Assembly: GCF_022458985.1 (NCBI RefSeq)
Contig: NC_061770.1
Location: 5,638,501 to 5,702,500, forward strand
Source of the DNA: Mugil cephalus
Lineage: Eukaryota; Chordata; Actinopteri; Mugiliformes; Mugilidae
Direction: 5' to 3'
Length of the DNA: 64,000 nucleotides
How positions within the stretch are numbered: the first letter of the stretch is position 1; every line of letters starts with the position of its first letter. Shown here piece by piece: positions 12,129-23,935 of this stretch. The translations under genes and the position numbers were made by a program. The notes under the pieces were generated by a model that saw nothing but the letters and a program-made list of their open reading frames with translations, made no database searches and was not told where the DNA came from.

Positions 12129-12424
12129 ACTATAGGCCACATGCAGATCTGTCTGATTGACATAAACTTTTGTGTTTCTGCCGTGCTGCTCAATATTAGT
12201 TAGTATGGAAAAATGCAGAGAATAAAGCTGATGTGTAATTTTCTGTTTCTTCAATGCTGTCATACTGAAAATAAAGATTATTACTCAGATTTTGATCAGT
12301 GTTCAGGTCAGATCACTTTCTGTAACAATATTGCAACACAAAAATAGAAGTCATACAAATTAGCTACTGCTAATGAGGCATGATCAAGCATCAAGCTGAT
12401 GACTTGCACCTCTTCTGGAACCAT

Positions 12425-12748
12425 TGTTATGCCCCGCTCATTCAAGAGCATAACAGAAGAGGGAGGACCACACACCGACTGGTGCAATTAAGTGAAATTT
12501 ATTGTACAAACACAAATTAAGTGCAGTCGAAGGATAACAAAAGAACAAAACCAAACAGATCGCTGGGGTGGCCAGGTGGCACCAGCCATGTGGGAGGAAA
12601 GAGAGACCAGCCATCTTGGGAAGACCTCATATATAGGCTGCAGCCCAGGTGGAGAGGATTTCCCTGACGAGATGGGAGGGGAGCAGGTAGGGAGGACCTG
12701 GGGAAGGGAGGAACACAGCAGCAACACAAAATGGCCGAGGCCATAACA
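12425..12748 (-). mobile_element. Solo LTR
   Basis: The segment starts tgttatg and ends cataaca, the TG...CA ends of a long terminal repeat. On the minus strand it has a TATA box (ctatatatgagg) followed downstream by AATAAA near the end, the order expected of a promoter and polyadenylation site in an LTR. No internal retroelement sequence is attached. The flanking five bases (accat, acata) are only partly alike, so the target duplication has decayed or my ends are off by a few bases. The ORFs inside are chance. Confidence 0.55.
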
Positions 12749-13057
12749 ACATATCACTGCATATCACAGCGTTGGTCCTTACCTCTCAGTGTACATAACA
12801 AAGTGACTGCTGCAGTCGAATCAAAAATCAAAACACAACACAACACAACAAACAATATTAAAAATATTTGCGTTGAGCAGGGTTGCACGTGTGTTGCTAG
12901 TTTTAATTTAAAGTTATTCATGCAAATAGCTAAGTCTGCACTGAAGAGGACAAAGTGAGGTAGAGTGTGTCTTGAGTTCAGAGGAGTGACCACATCATTA
13001 AAAGAAGAGAGAAGTTCCTGGTTTGACACTGAAGAAGGACGAAGAGTCAGCCTCAAT

Positions 13058-15501
13058 ATGAAAGTCTGTCACACTCTGATTTACTTCATATTCCTCAGTG
13101 AGTACATTCACTTCTCTCGTGTTTATATAGTGTTTAATAGTTTATTTGCTTTGTTTTCTTTAGTTATACATTATCTGTTGTTAACATTGTGTTTAGTTTT
13201 GTTTTTTTTTTTGTGGAAAATTGAGCGTTTGACATGGAAATGTCTCATGAAGTACACTACATGTTTTGTTTTCTGGATTTTTTCCAAAAATAATAATAGT
13301 ATATTAATAATTCAGTTTCAGTTTTCTTCATGTATCTGCAAAATTCAAAAATTCACCTGTACTTATATTTGTAGTTTTAAAGTTGTAGTTTGCTATACTG
13401 GGGAAGTGCAGGTTATGCTCATGTTTTTGTCTTAGAAAAACAGGAATCAAACACATTAAGAGAAACTGCAAAAACTTGCAAATTGAAAACAAAACAAAAA
13501 TACAAAATGTTAGAATTTTCCAAATTGCAGAGGGAGTCAGTTCATTTTGCTTTAGTCAAGTCAAATTTTGTAAACCTCAAGCTTTGTAAACTTTCTAAGC
13601 TCAACTTAGAAAGTTCCTGAAAATGAGAAGGGGTTATTATTTCAACTAAGATAAAGAGGAACATGGCTGCGGCAGATGAGGGACTGGTTCTCTAGTTGTC
13701 TGTATGTCAATAAAAATGAAAATGCATTAAATAAATAAATAACACTGCAGCTGTAGAATCACGTTTATTAATTTTACATTGAATCTATTGATTGTTCATC
13801 TTTTCAGCAGTGCTGGAGGATGGAAACTCCTGTTTTATCAGTGATGAAATCCCCATCTACACACAAGAAGAAGGAAGAAGCATCACGGTTGAATGTTCAG
13901 TTTTTATCCTTGAAGGAAGGAAGTTGTTCTGTAAGGACAGATGTGAAGATGGAACCATTCTCGTTGAAACAACGGATGACACGGCTCACAGAGGCAGATA
14001 CAGCATTGAATTTAAGAAACAATCTGCATCCACTTACGCTGCTCCATCTGTGAGCATCACACAGCTGAAGAAGTCTGACTCCGGACGCTACAGGTGTCTT
14101 GTGACACCATCCTCAGTTTCAGTTCCATATGACGATTTTGAAATCGTTGTCAACGAAGGTGAGTTCTCACTGGAAGACATGAAAATGTTACTTCAGTTTC
14201 CAGGAGCCTCGTATGTCTAGTCTAAAACATTCTGCTATAAAAGGTTATGGCAGAATTGTACTATATAAAATTATATAAAAGTGAGCTCAAACTGTTCCTC
14301 ACACGGTGATAGACACTCTTTCATCAAACCCTTCATGTCCTCCTTGGAACTGAATAATTTCCCTCAGCCTGTAACATGAGGAGGGAATTGTCACCATGGT
14401 TTATTTGCCTCCTTTTCTGATTGTTTCATTCTTCACAGCTTCAGCGACCTCACCACCAACGTCAACTCCTGGACCTTCGGCAACAACATTTGTACCATCA
14501 TCCCCCCCTGCAGCAACAACCCCAACTTTAAGCTCCACGTCTTCATCCTCCTCCTCTGAAATCCCTGAGCTGCTAGCAGGTATTCAGTGTTTTGTCTCTA
14601 CGTACATGTTACATTGGTCTGCTTGTTTTCATTAAAATATCAGCATCAGTTTTCTTTGTGTTTGTCTTGAAACACCTGTATAACCAAAAGCTGCTGTTCG
14701 GTTTCAGTCTTCACCTGCTTTGAGCTGAATAGGTTTAATAAGAGAAAAATTAGAAACTCATGCACAGGATTCATGGAGCACGACAGATGACAAATGTTCT
14801 TATATTGGGCAACAATTTGTGATCAACTCTGTGTGCTTTTTAATTTTTTCTCTAGTCTCTCAACCAGGTACCCTCTTGGTTGTGGGTGTACGTACAGCTG
14901 TGGTGGTGGTGGTTTTACTGTTATCCGTTGTTCTGCTGCTCGTCTACAAAAGGAAGACAGGGGGCTCTGTTTGTGAGTGACCTTCCAACCTCACGTACCT
15001 TTACAAATAATTTAGACAGAGAGAAAAAAAAAACATCGTCTTTTCCACAGGTTTGAAGAAGAGAAGAAGCTCAGACCGCAACAGTACTAAGGTGAGCTAG
15101 ATCATTCTTACTGGTGTGTTTGTACTTAATTTATAAAAAGTTTAAACAGAGGAAGTGAGCATCGGTGTATTTAGAGAAGCATCTGAAACCATGACAACAC
15201 AGTCCACTTCTCTATGTGTTAAGGTTCAAACTCTCAAAATACTTCCGTTTCTATTTCCACTCTTGTGCTGCTTGTTTTCAGCTTCTTCTTTCACTTGTTG
15301 CGGCTACTACGCCTGTGTTTTTCATCCGTTCTGTCATTTCTAGTTGAAAACATACATTAGTTTTGTTTTTTCCAGGTTGCTGTCTATGAGAACTGTTCTC
15401 CTGTCTCTACATGTGAGGACTCCACCTACCAGAGCCTGAATCCAGCCAGCAGGGACCAGGACCAAACCTACTCTACACTCACAGAGACACAACAAAAATG
15501 A
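13058..15501 (+). CDS. CD300/CMRF35-like receptor CLM3, intact, tyrosine motifs in tail
   Basis: Six exons with consistent phase: leader 13058-13097 (MKVCHTLIYFIFL), V domain 13808-14158, stalk 14439-14579, transmembrane 14868-14972, tail 15051-15091 and 15376-15501 (TGA). The V exon shows VEC, LFCKDRC and SDSGRYRC, the four-Cys CD300 pattern. The 47-residue stalk is rich in Ser, Thr and Pro, probably O-glycosylated. The membrane helix (LLVVGVRTAVVVVVLLL...) contains one Arg near its outer end. The last exon encodes VAVYENC, STYQSL (fits the ITIM consensus) and TYSTL; the two YxxL units are 10 residues apart, which also resembles ITAM spacing. The start follows a conserved 5' UTR block (agagaagttcctgg) shared with CLM4 to CLM6. 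AATAAA at 15596. This is the best-preserved receptor in the window. Confidence 0.82.
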
Positions 15502-15670
15502 TCCTGTCCACATTTAGAGCTGGATTTTTATACTGTGCAGGTTAATGTTGCAGCGTGCCAGTATTGTTTTGGTTGCTAAAAATATCTTCAGCTTAAATAA
15601 ATAAGAGGGAACACAAAGTTATTTCCCTTATTCCAATTATAGTCTAGTAACTCCGGAGTCCACTCAAAGG

Positions 15671-15685
15671 CGCCACCTGCTGGTG
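15671..15685 (-). promoter_or_regulatory. CTCF-consensus motif downstream of CLM3
   Basis: cgccacctgctggtg, read on the minus strand, contains CCAGCAGGTGGCG, an exact match to the CTCF core CCASYAGRKGGCR. Equivalent positions 3' of CLM5 (about 40963) and CLM6 (about 56133) carry decayed versions. Binding is not shown. Confidence 0.4.
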
Positions 15686-15982
15686 ATACAGCAGTACTCA
15701 CAAATTGTTAAGTTGCACTTTGCTCATAAATCTGTCTGTTATGTTGATCTTCTGCAGCTCTGCATGGAGCTCCACAGTGTCTCATGAAGGAAGCTAAATA
15801 GCACGTGCTCGACGAAAACTGCTTTAGAAAACATGCTCATAAAACATACAAAAAAGAAAAAAATACATGTTGGCTCTGGAAATGAAATATATTAATAAAT
15901 ATACATATATACATTATATTGGAAGTGCTCTGCTTTAAGTCAGTGGGAATTTTCTTTTTATTCCAGGTTGCCATGTGCGCGT

Positions 15983-16470
15983 ATACAGTCCTGCTCACCA
16001 TTATTGGCACCCATGAAGTTATATACATAATGTGGAATATCATCTGGAAAAAAAAATGAATCATGTGAAACATTTCAAACAATAAACCAAGAGAATGGAA
16101 AACTGAAAAACTTAAAGCTTGCTGTGTCACTGTTATTGGCAGCCTTTGCTGTAAATCAGTATGGAAACACATGTGACTCACCTGTGGTAAATCACAAATG
16201 AGAATCACCTGTGATAAATTGTCTGTGCCCATGATGACCTCTGTGTTTTAAACAGCCATCTGTTATCCCCTGTTACTTTGTCACAATGGTGAAGACAAAG
16301 GAGCTGTCTGAGGGCATCAGAAGTGGAAAAGAATGATGCAACAGCATTCACCTTCTTATCGTCTTATATGTTGTCACAGAGAAAATCTCGGCCACTTTGA
16401 CTTCGGAATTTGAAGAGATTATTGCAAAACAACTCACCAAAGAATAGTCTGAAAATTTCTACACAGTTTA
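15983..16470 (+). mobile_element. Tc1-like transposon, 5' part
   Basis: It begins with a Tc1-type end (tacagtcctgctcaccatta then ttggcaccc). At 16286 an ATG opens the typical N-terminus MVKTKELSEG before the frame decays. The rest seems to continue after the LTR-like insertion at 16471-17335 (from 17343 on), but is too worn to delimit. Confidence 0.65.
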
Positions 16471-17335
16471 TGTTGGGAAGCTGACCGGAGCGGCATAAGC
16501 AGGAGGCAGACTCAAGGCCGTTTGTTTAGAAAAAAATCACCACAAGGTGTTTATTTACAGGTGCTTCCAGCTTAGTATCAACAAAAGTATATACAACAGA
16601 AAAAAAGGTAACTGACCAGTTAACCAAGTTAAACTAAAGAAAATTCAACTTATAACAAAGCAAGATTCAACTGAAATCATGTTTTAATAGCTACACCTGA
16701 TAAGCAAAATGTCTTTCCTCCCCGACCAACAAAAGGCCTCTGCTTAAATACCCTCTCCTCCTCGTAACCCAGCCTCCCTGGCTGTACCACTATGTGAGGA
16801 GAGTCCACTGGCTCCTAATAAAACCATTAACAAAGCTAATCTCATACCTAACTACAGCAAAACACATTTACCTACATTACTGATGATCCCTATTTAACCA
16901 TTTCTTCATTTAATAACAAATAAACCTAAATAATACTTTTGAGTAATTTCCCTTACTCGTACCCACTTGGACTAGTCCAATGACCTGCCCCCAATCATGT
17001 CACCTGAGTATAAAAGCAGGAAATATGGCCACACTCCCTCCTTTTGACTCTGGCCACATGGTGAGTATGGTAAGTAACACAGATGAATATAGACATAACT
17101 TATTTTAACAAGAAGTAAATCAATAAACTTTAACTAAATCTAACAATACGTGTAAGTGTTTATTTTAACCAAGATGTTGAGCTACCAAATATAACCAAAC
17201 ATAATACAAAACACAAACAAACCCAGGATAGTCTGTATCTGCAAAATGGTGATTACTATTGGCAACATAACTGAAAACAAGTATGGTTAAACTAAAGATG
17301 GAATAATGAGACAAATGGTCTGACCCACTTTGTCA
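16471..17335 (+). mobile_element. LTR-like insertion, 865 bp, with 7-bp direct repeats
   Basis: The segment starts tgttggg and ends tttgtca and is flanked on both sides by cagttta (16464-16470 and 17336-17342), which fits a target duplication. A TATA box (gtataaaagcagg) lies at about 17009. It has no coding sequence. A solo LTR is the likeliest reading; a non-autonomous DNA element is possible. Confidence 0.45.
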
Positions 17336-18987
17336 CAGTTTATACAAGACACTTCAAAGAATTGACTGGAGAACAAAAGGCGAAAAGCCCAAAAAATATA
17401 TATGAAAATTAAAATGAATAAATCTGCAGAAGTTTAACTTTACACTGGGACAGACATGGGGTTTTGAGGGGAGGAGAGTAGAGTGTGTCTTGTGTTTAGA
17501 GGAGTGACCACAACATTAAGAGAAGAGGGAAGTTCTACTATTTTTACTATGTTTGACAGTGAGGAAGGACAAAGAGTCAGTGGTAAACCATCAAAGCCTC
17601 AATATGAAAGTGGTCTGCTTCATCTTCCTCAGTGATTACATTCACTTAAGTCTTTTTACATTTAAATTTAGAAGTTTAGATTCAGAAGTTTAAATTTCTC
17701 CTTGTACTTGTTTTATAAATTGCAAAGATACCATCTTTATTGTGTTTAGACAATTGGACAAGTCAACATAGTTATTATTGTGCTTCTCTGTTGTGCCTTA
17801 GTAACAGGAATCAAACTCATTGAGAAAAAAAAAGCAAATTGAAACAATTTCAAATTTTATAATTTTCCAAACTGCACAAAGGATCTGTGCATTCTGCTTT
17901 TCTTAGCTCTGAGATTACTGAACCACTTTGTAAACCTCAAATTTACTAGAGTTTTCAAAGGGGATTTTTGTTGATTTTTTTTTGTTGTTTTGTTTCATTT
18001 AGTTTTGCAACACATGTAAAGCCTCATCTCACAAAGTTACAACGAATAAATGACAGACTGAAGTCTTTCAAAATAACTATGTGGTCTGGTAATAAGACCT
18101 GCAGCTGTTAGGTCAAGTTTAATAGTTTTACACCAAATCTGTTTCTGAAGGAAAACCTTCATTATTATATTGTGTTAAGCATGTCTCATTTTTGTGTTTC
18201 TTCCATACACAGAACAGAGTTTACAAGGTTAGCTGGATAGACTGACTGTCGCCACAGATGGTGATAACCCGTCATAGACCTCCCTCCTAAATTCTCATAT
18301 ATATTCCTCCTGGCATGAGGGGCTGGTCAGAATAGTTCTGACTCTGAATGCATGAACATCTGGTACCATTTCTCCTGAGCAGTAAACCTTATTTCATTAC
18401 AAGTCACCTGAGTCTTCTGTGTCATTTCCACCAACCTCATTTTCCCACAACAAATTGGCGTCATGAACAAGGACTGGTAAGAGCAAAGTTTATTTCTTTT
18501 GCTACTGCCATGTCTGCGTTTGAGATTTTATGAAAGTACTGTGTGGAAATGAGCTGGCTGCTAGCTAGCTGGCTGCTCTGAACAGTTGCAGGATAAGCTT
18601 GAAGAAGCCGCTGATGCCATAAGCAGAGCGGGGTCTGGATATTTGGGCCTGGGTTTGACCAGCTGTGAGAAGGGTTTCAGACTCGACTGGGAGAAGCAGT
18701 GTGTGAGCATTTCACCTTGAGAAGATGATCTGTTTTGCAAGAGTGAGTGATGCATGCTCAAGACAATTCACTAATACCTTGTGGTTGTTAGAATATCCAG
18801 ACTTGGTGGAATAAAATTGCTAAATTGTATTAATTTCAACATTAATTTTTTTAGCATATGCAAACATGAATAATAAAATGACAGCAATGTAATTTGACAC
18901 TACTGAGAACTCATGATGCATTTGAAGCGAGGTTAATAGGGGCCCTTTGATTATTTAATACCATAATGTGTTGTTTGTTCTTACTGA

Positions 18988-20900
18988 ATGAGAATAACCA
19001 TGGGAAATCATCAGTCCACATTAACGACAGACACATGTTCTCCCAAAGCAAATTTAAGATTAAAAACACTAGAGCACCTGTTGGTAAAGTGCCTGACTCA
19101 GTGCCTAAATCTACTCCTGATTCTAATTATTTTCGAGAATTTTTTGCTCCAAAAACACCCACAGGAGAAATTACACGCGCTAAAGGGTGGTATTATGGGC
19201 ATCCTTTTACTTGATGAATGTGTGGACAAAAGATGAATGGCCTTATTTGGGTTCTTTTGAAGCTGAGAAGTTTGATCTTGCTGCTGCACGAGTGAACCCC
19301 TGTGTAGGGAATCCAAAATGGGACTTCCCTTACATGACTGAGTGTGTGAGCATGTGGACTACATATGCTGAGGAAAGAAGTGAGACTGTGCACCTGTATA
19401 AACGGAGTGGATAGATAATGAGTGGAAGAGGGTGATCTGCCAGTGTGCTGATGTTATCTGGCCTGTTCAGTTGCCTGAATCACGGCTTCACAATTAGGTA
19501 AAGTGAATATTTCAGCCATAGTGAAGCATGATTCAAATGATACAGGAGCTTGTGCTAAAGCTTTGATGTATAGATGGGCGAGAATGAAAGGGAAAAGTAA
19601 CACAATGCTGCGAGAGTGGTGCGAGTGGTTGCTAAAGGCAGGTAAAAGTCCCTACTGTAATTCAGTAGACTTATTTACCCTCTACCTATGTGAGACTGAG
19701 TAAATCCTAGTTGGAGGAGAGGGACAGAGAAGCTTTGGCTAGGGCTAGAAGATATGATGAGGATTTGCTGCCCTATGCTTGTGCTATTAGGGAAAATAGC
19801 AGGAGAGGACAGGAACAGCCGGAGGGATCCAACTCAGGTGAAGGATCAGGACAGTCTGGAGCAGGAGGGTCTGGTCAAACTGTAAGGTTGGATAGTGAGG
19901 CAGAGAAGGTTGCCCGGGGGGGAAAGGATCAGCAAGAGCAGTAACAGACAGAAGAGCAGGCTGGACGCCATCTGAAGCCAGAGATATGGTGTTAAGTGCT
20001 CCTAATCTGATGACTAATCCGAGTAAATATTAATCCTGGCTTAATGTAACTGTGAGGTTGTATAATGTTCTGGTATCTGATATGGAGATGCTCTTGTCAT
20101 TCACATATGCAGAAAATTGGCCATTATGTAAAGATAAATTTCCCTTTCCAAGGGGTGAGACAGGAGGACAGTGGCCTACAGGTGTGACCTTCAAGGATTG
20201 GTTGGAGATCAGACCTAAATAAGCCATTAAGAGGTGTGCACGCACTACTCGCGACTCATCTAAAATTCCTGTGTGTGTCCAGGAATGTAACGAATCATTG
20301 CCATCATTTATTCAGCGGTTTTCAAACTGCTGGGATGAAAGCATGGCATCTGACATAGGAGAAGATGATAAACTAGCAATCTGTGGACTAACATTTGACA
20401 TGAACATACTCACTGCTAATCTGTATTGAGTTGCTAACAGAAATTGGAAAGGACATAAATGGAGTGAATTGATAAGTACGATGATGGAAATGTACAAAGA
20501 TGGTTGCTTTACTCCCAGAAAGTCTGTGAACACAAAACAAATGGTGCAGGTTGTACATCAGCCAGCGCCTTCCCATGCACAGACAAACACACGTGGACAA
20601 CATGCAGCAAAACTGCTATTTCCCCTAATAGCAAAAGCATAGGTCAGCAAATCCTCATCATATCTTCTAACCCTAGCCAACACTTCTCTGACCCTCTCCT
20701 CCAACTGGGATTTACTCAGTCTCACATAGGTAGAGGGTAAATAAGTAGGTGTGGTAGATCTGGTCACTGGGCACGTGAATGTCCGTTCAGAAGACATCCA
20801 CTTCAACATAATCAGGACCAATATGCCCTTTCTGCATTTTCCTTGATTCCTCTTCATCCAGATAGTCAGTATTTGTTTGCACATTCACATTTAAATCGCA
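18988..20900 (+). pseudogene. Retroviral gag remnant
   Basis: At 19003 an ATG opens MGNHQS, which fits an N-myristoylation signal of a matrix protein. Downstream pieces at 19187-19703 and 19711-19944 lie in several frames. Near 20750-20790 a zinc-knuckle end (CGRSGHWAREC) remains, but its first Cys is gone because the sequence just before it was replaced by an inverted copy of 19670-19801. Broken by stops. Confidence 0.65.
19670..20745. repeat. Inverted duplication inside gag
   Basis: Positions 19670-19801 and 20614-20745 are inverted copies of about 132 bp with few differences. The same RRYDEDLL-type peptide reads on the + strand in the left arm and on the - strand in the right arm. The transcript could fold into a long hairpin with a loop of about 810 bases. 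Confidence 0.85.
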
Positions 20901-20904
20901 TCAT

Positions 20905-21475
20905 TTGACGTGGACCAGGCTGCCACAGGGCTTTGTGGAGAGTCCGACGGTGTGTGTGGCCGCAGTGCGACGTGATCCGGAAGATTTGCATCTAACGGGT
21001 GGTGGTGTTCTACTCCAGTATGGGGATGATTTACAGGCCACCTCCCCCTCTATGGAAGAATGTCATGTGGACTCCGTTTTGCTGTTGAAAAGGTTGGCAG
21101 AGCATGGACATCAAGCTTCTTTGGCGAAATTGCAGTATTGCAGCCCAGACGTCACGTATTTGGGTCATGTTTTGCGGGAAGGTCAACGGTTTTTATCTCC
21201 CGAGGGACAGCAGGTGTTGTTGAACATGTCCCCTCCCAAGACTAGGAAGGAGATGCTTTCTTTCCGAGGCATGACTAATTACTCTCGTCAGTGGATCTCT
21301 GACTATACTGCTATGGACTCTGTTTGGAGAACCGCAGTGCTGCAGGATGCTCCTCCCACAGTGCAATGGACAGATGAAATGCACAAGGCCTTTGTGGATC
21401 TAAAGACTGCTCTAATCTCAGCCCCAGCTCTGGGTTTTCCAGACTACACACTACTCTTTCCATATTTATGTTGCT
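20905..21475 (+). pseudogene. Retroviral reverse transcriptase, C-terminal part
   Basis: A 190-codon open frame holds LPQGF, the catalytic box LLQYGDDL (YxDD form), and the thumb/connection signature YLGHVLREGQ and FRGMTNYSRQW. The fingers and protease are deleted, so the frame starts abruptly. It ends with a stop at 21475, with pol continuing in other frames. Confidence 0.8.
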
Positions 21476-21839
21476 GAAAAAGAGGGTTTTGCTACTGGCT
21501 TGTTGTTGCAGAAACACAGGTCACAGTATCGTCCAGTGGCATATTACTTGTCAAAGCTCTTTCCTGTAGTGCTTGGGTATGCCTGGTTGTTTGAGATCTG
21601 TAGCTGCTGTTGCTGGTATGATTGAGAAATCAGCCCCTATTGTCCTGGCTTATGACTGTGTTGTACATGTCATTCATTCTGTGCTACATATTTTAAATGT
21701 AGCTGCTACACAACATATGTCAGCTGTTTGACGTTCTGGATATGAGGCTGTGATTTTGTCCAGTCCACACATCATTCTGGAAAGGTCTCCACCTTTAAAT
21801 GGAAGATGATCATGACTGTGAAATGGTTATCAACAGTAG

Positions 21840-22310
21840 TATAGCACCCAGGCCAGATCTCATGCAGACACCACTTCAAGGTCCAGATTTAATTTTGTAC
21901 ACTGATGGCTCTTGTTGCTGACCCTCTGATGGGCAGTATCTTGCAGGCTATGCTGTGGTTACTGATGTTGATGTTTTAGAGTCAGATGCTCTTCCTCACA
22001 GCACCTCTGCTCAGGCTGCAGAGCTGTATAATCTTATCAGGGCTTGTACTATTGCCAAGGATAAGTCTGCTACTATTTATACAGACTCATGCTTTCGGTG
22101 TAGCCCATGATTTTGCGCAGATTTGGCGATGGAGAGGATTTTTAACATCATGTGGAAAACCGGTGAAACATCATCAACTCATCAAAGATTTACTGGATGC
22201 TATTTGTTTGCCTAAATAACTGGCTATTGTCAAGTGTGAAGCACATATTAATGGTTCTGATTCTTTCTCCCTAGGAAATTCGCGAGCTGATGTTGCAGCT
22301 AAACAAGCAG
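21840..22310 (+). pseudogene. Retroviral RNase H remnant
   Basis: Broken reading frames show the RNase H acid motifs in order: YTDGSC (near 21898), AELYNLIRAC (near 22020), IYTDS (near 22077) and GNSRADVAAKQAA (near 22278). There are in-frame stops after YTDGSC and later. Confidence 0.7.
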
Positions 22311-22499
22311 CAGTTTCCTCGCATTGAAGAACCACTTCTGTGGTTCATCAATGCATTTCTACACAACCTTTTGATCTCGATGCTTTACCTTCTGTTAATG
22401 ACGTTGCAGGGTTACAAAACCGCGCTGATACTGAGGAGGAAAGGCTCTGGATTAGAAAGCGTTGTGCACAGCAGGAGTCTGGCTTGTGGCTCCACCTCG

Positions 22500-23366
22500 A
22501 TGGTTGACCTGTTTGTCCCCGTTCACTACTCCATGTTTTGGCTCATGTAGCACACGGCCCCACACATGTTGGAAAAAGGAGGATAAATGAAATAATTCCA
22601 TCTCAATGGTTTGTGCCAGGTATTAGAAATGTTTCACAAACATTGGTAAACACTTGTATGATCTGTCAGCAGACACGAAAGACAGCAAACATTATCAAAC
22701 ATGATCATCTGCCGCCACCATCGGGACCTTTTGTAAATATGCAAATAGATTTTGTACATATGCCTAGCTGTCAAGGTTATAAATACTTGCTCGTTAACAC
22801 TGACATGTTTTTAAATGGGTAGAGGCTTATCCTACTAGAAAAGAAGATGCAAAAACTGTTGTAAAATGCTTGGTGAAAGAAATAATTCCACTTTTTCGGG
22901 TGCCTATGGGGATAAACAGTGATCGAGGCCTACATTTTGTTGCTAAAATAACTCAGAGCCTTGCAGCACTGATGGGGTTTCAGTGGCTGCTACATGTTTC
23001 TTATCAACCCCTAGAGTTCAGGACTGGTGGAGAGGATGAATTTCACCTTTAAGGAGACAAAGACTGACAAAGATGATGATGATGGCAGGTTTGAAGTGGC
23101 CTGATGCACTTCCAATTGTACTATATTCTATTCATAGTACAACAAATGCCACGACAGGACTAAGCCCTCATGAGGTATTAATTGGTAGGCCTATGTTCAC
23201 AAGAGCAAGTCCACCTTTGACCCCACACAAAGTCACTCAAATGTGGACCGATGATTATACGACTGAGTATGTGAAATGTTTGACTGAGGTATTACGAAAG
23301 TTTCATTTACAGGTTTCTGACAGGCTCCTGAAACCCTCTGAGGAACCAATTCATCCATTTCAGTGA
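22500..23366 (+). pseudogene. Retroviral integrase remnant
   Basis: The zinc-binding HHCC motif is visible (HVAHGPTH, then CMICQQ at about 22660). It is followed by the catalytic-core start MQIDFVHMP, the second acidic block NSDRG and the C-terminal signature GLSPHEVLIGRPM. A stop after the first core segment and a frameshift before 23073 inactivate it. Confidence 0.75.
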
Positions 23367-23489
23367 GGTGATTAGGTTGTTGGTTGATCATCTTTTTAAC
23401 AGTGCTGGAGGATGGAAATACTTGCCACATCAATGTTCCAATCCTCACCTACACTGTCCCATTTTTATACAGCTTGTATATGGCACACT

Positions 23490-23930
23490 CGATCATGGCA
23501 GCACACTGGCAAGACCGTGAGATCCGCGAGCTGCTCTGAATCTGAAGAGAACGAGGCAGATATCAGTGATACCAGTGATTTATTCTAATATCAGCAGCCT
23601 TTTGAAAGAGCGGGGATTTGACTGATCCATTCTTCAGGTCATCAACAAACTGAAGGGTTAAAAAAAAAATACACCATGCTGTACATTATTTACCTCATAG
23701 TGTTTTTTTTTTCTTTTCATTTATCTTGTAGTGTAGTATATTTACATCATGTGTAATGATGACGTTGTCGATGTGACAATGTATGAGAGGGATGATCCGG
23801 GACTGCTGGCGATGTGAAAGCACGCCCATGGTTGGTTGACCCAGGTCTGAAAATCCTGTGTCAACCCGGGATTTTCAATGGGAAAGGGGCATCAATGTGT
23901 GACTACACACAGACAGCAAATAAAGTCCAA
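23490..23930 (+). mobile_element. Harbinger-type fragment with Myb/SANT-like domain
   Basis: At 23493 an ATG begins MAAHWQDREIRELL, and after stops the same domain resumes as SLLKERGF and QVINKLKG, the pattern of Myb/SANT-like DNA-binding proteins carried by PIF/Harbinger transposons. A terminal-like stretch (ttgacccaggtctgaaaatc and gggattttcaatgggaaagg) follows near 23835-23890. No transposase is preserved. Confidence 0.55.
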
Positions 23931-23935
23931 ACACA

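Larger units (their letters stand above)
18228..23395 (+). mobile_element. Defective endogenous retrovirus, gamma/epsilon-like
   Basis: Order: LTR remnant and leader (about 18228-18985), gag, partial pol, then direct return to CLM4 sequence. No env-like ORF and no 3' LTR are seen. A probable primer-binding site starts at 18456 (tggcgtcatgaacaagg) and a possible splice donor follows (ctggtaagag). Protease and the first half of reverse transcriptase are missing. Stops and frameshifts occur throughout, so it is inactive. Confidence 0.8.
17604..23455 (+). pseudogene. CLM4: CD300-like relic split by an endogenous retrovirus
   Basis: The leader exon at 17604-17631 (MKVVCFIFL) follows the same 5' UTR block as CLM3, CLM5 and CLM6, but its donor is changed from gtgagt to gtgatt. 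The matching V exon appears only at 23403-23455, after a retrovirus of about 5 kb: it keeps its acceptor (tttttaacag) and begins LEDGNTC like CLM3 (LEDGNSC), then homology ends after about 50 bases. No transmembrane or tail exon follows. The gene was therefore disrupted in intron 1 and truncated in the V exon. Confidence 0.75.

Noticed and set aside
11636..12193. 185-codon minus-strand ORF over the Ala-rich exon
   Set aside because: It is the shadow of a GC-rich, repetitive + strand exon; splice sites and phase support the + strand only.
12492..12746. 84-residue ORF in the solo LTR
   Set aside because: Overlapping ORFs on both strands of a GC-rich LTR; no domain and no start context.
14396..14635. 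Independent 79-residue Ser/Thr-rich ORF
   Set aside because: It is the CLM3 stalk exon plus intron read-through, not a separate gene.
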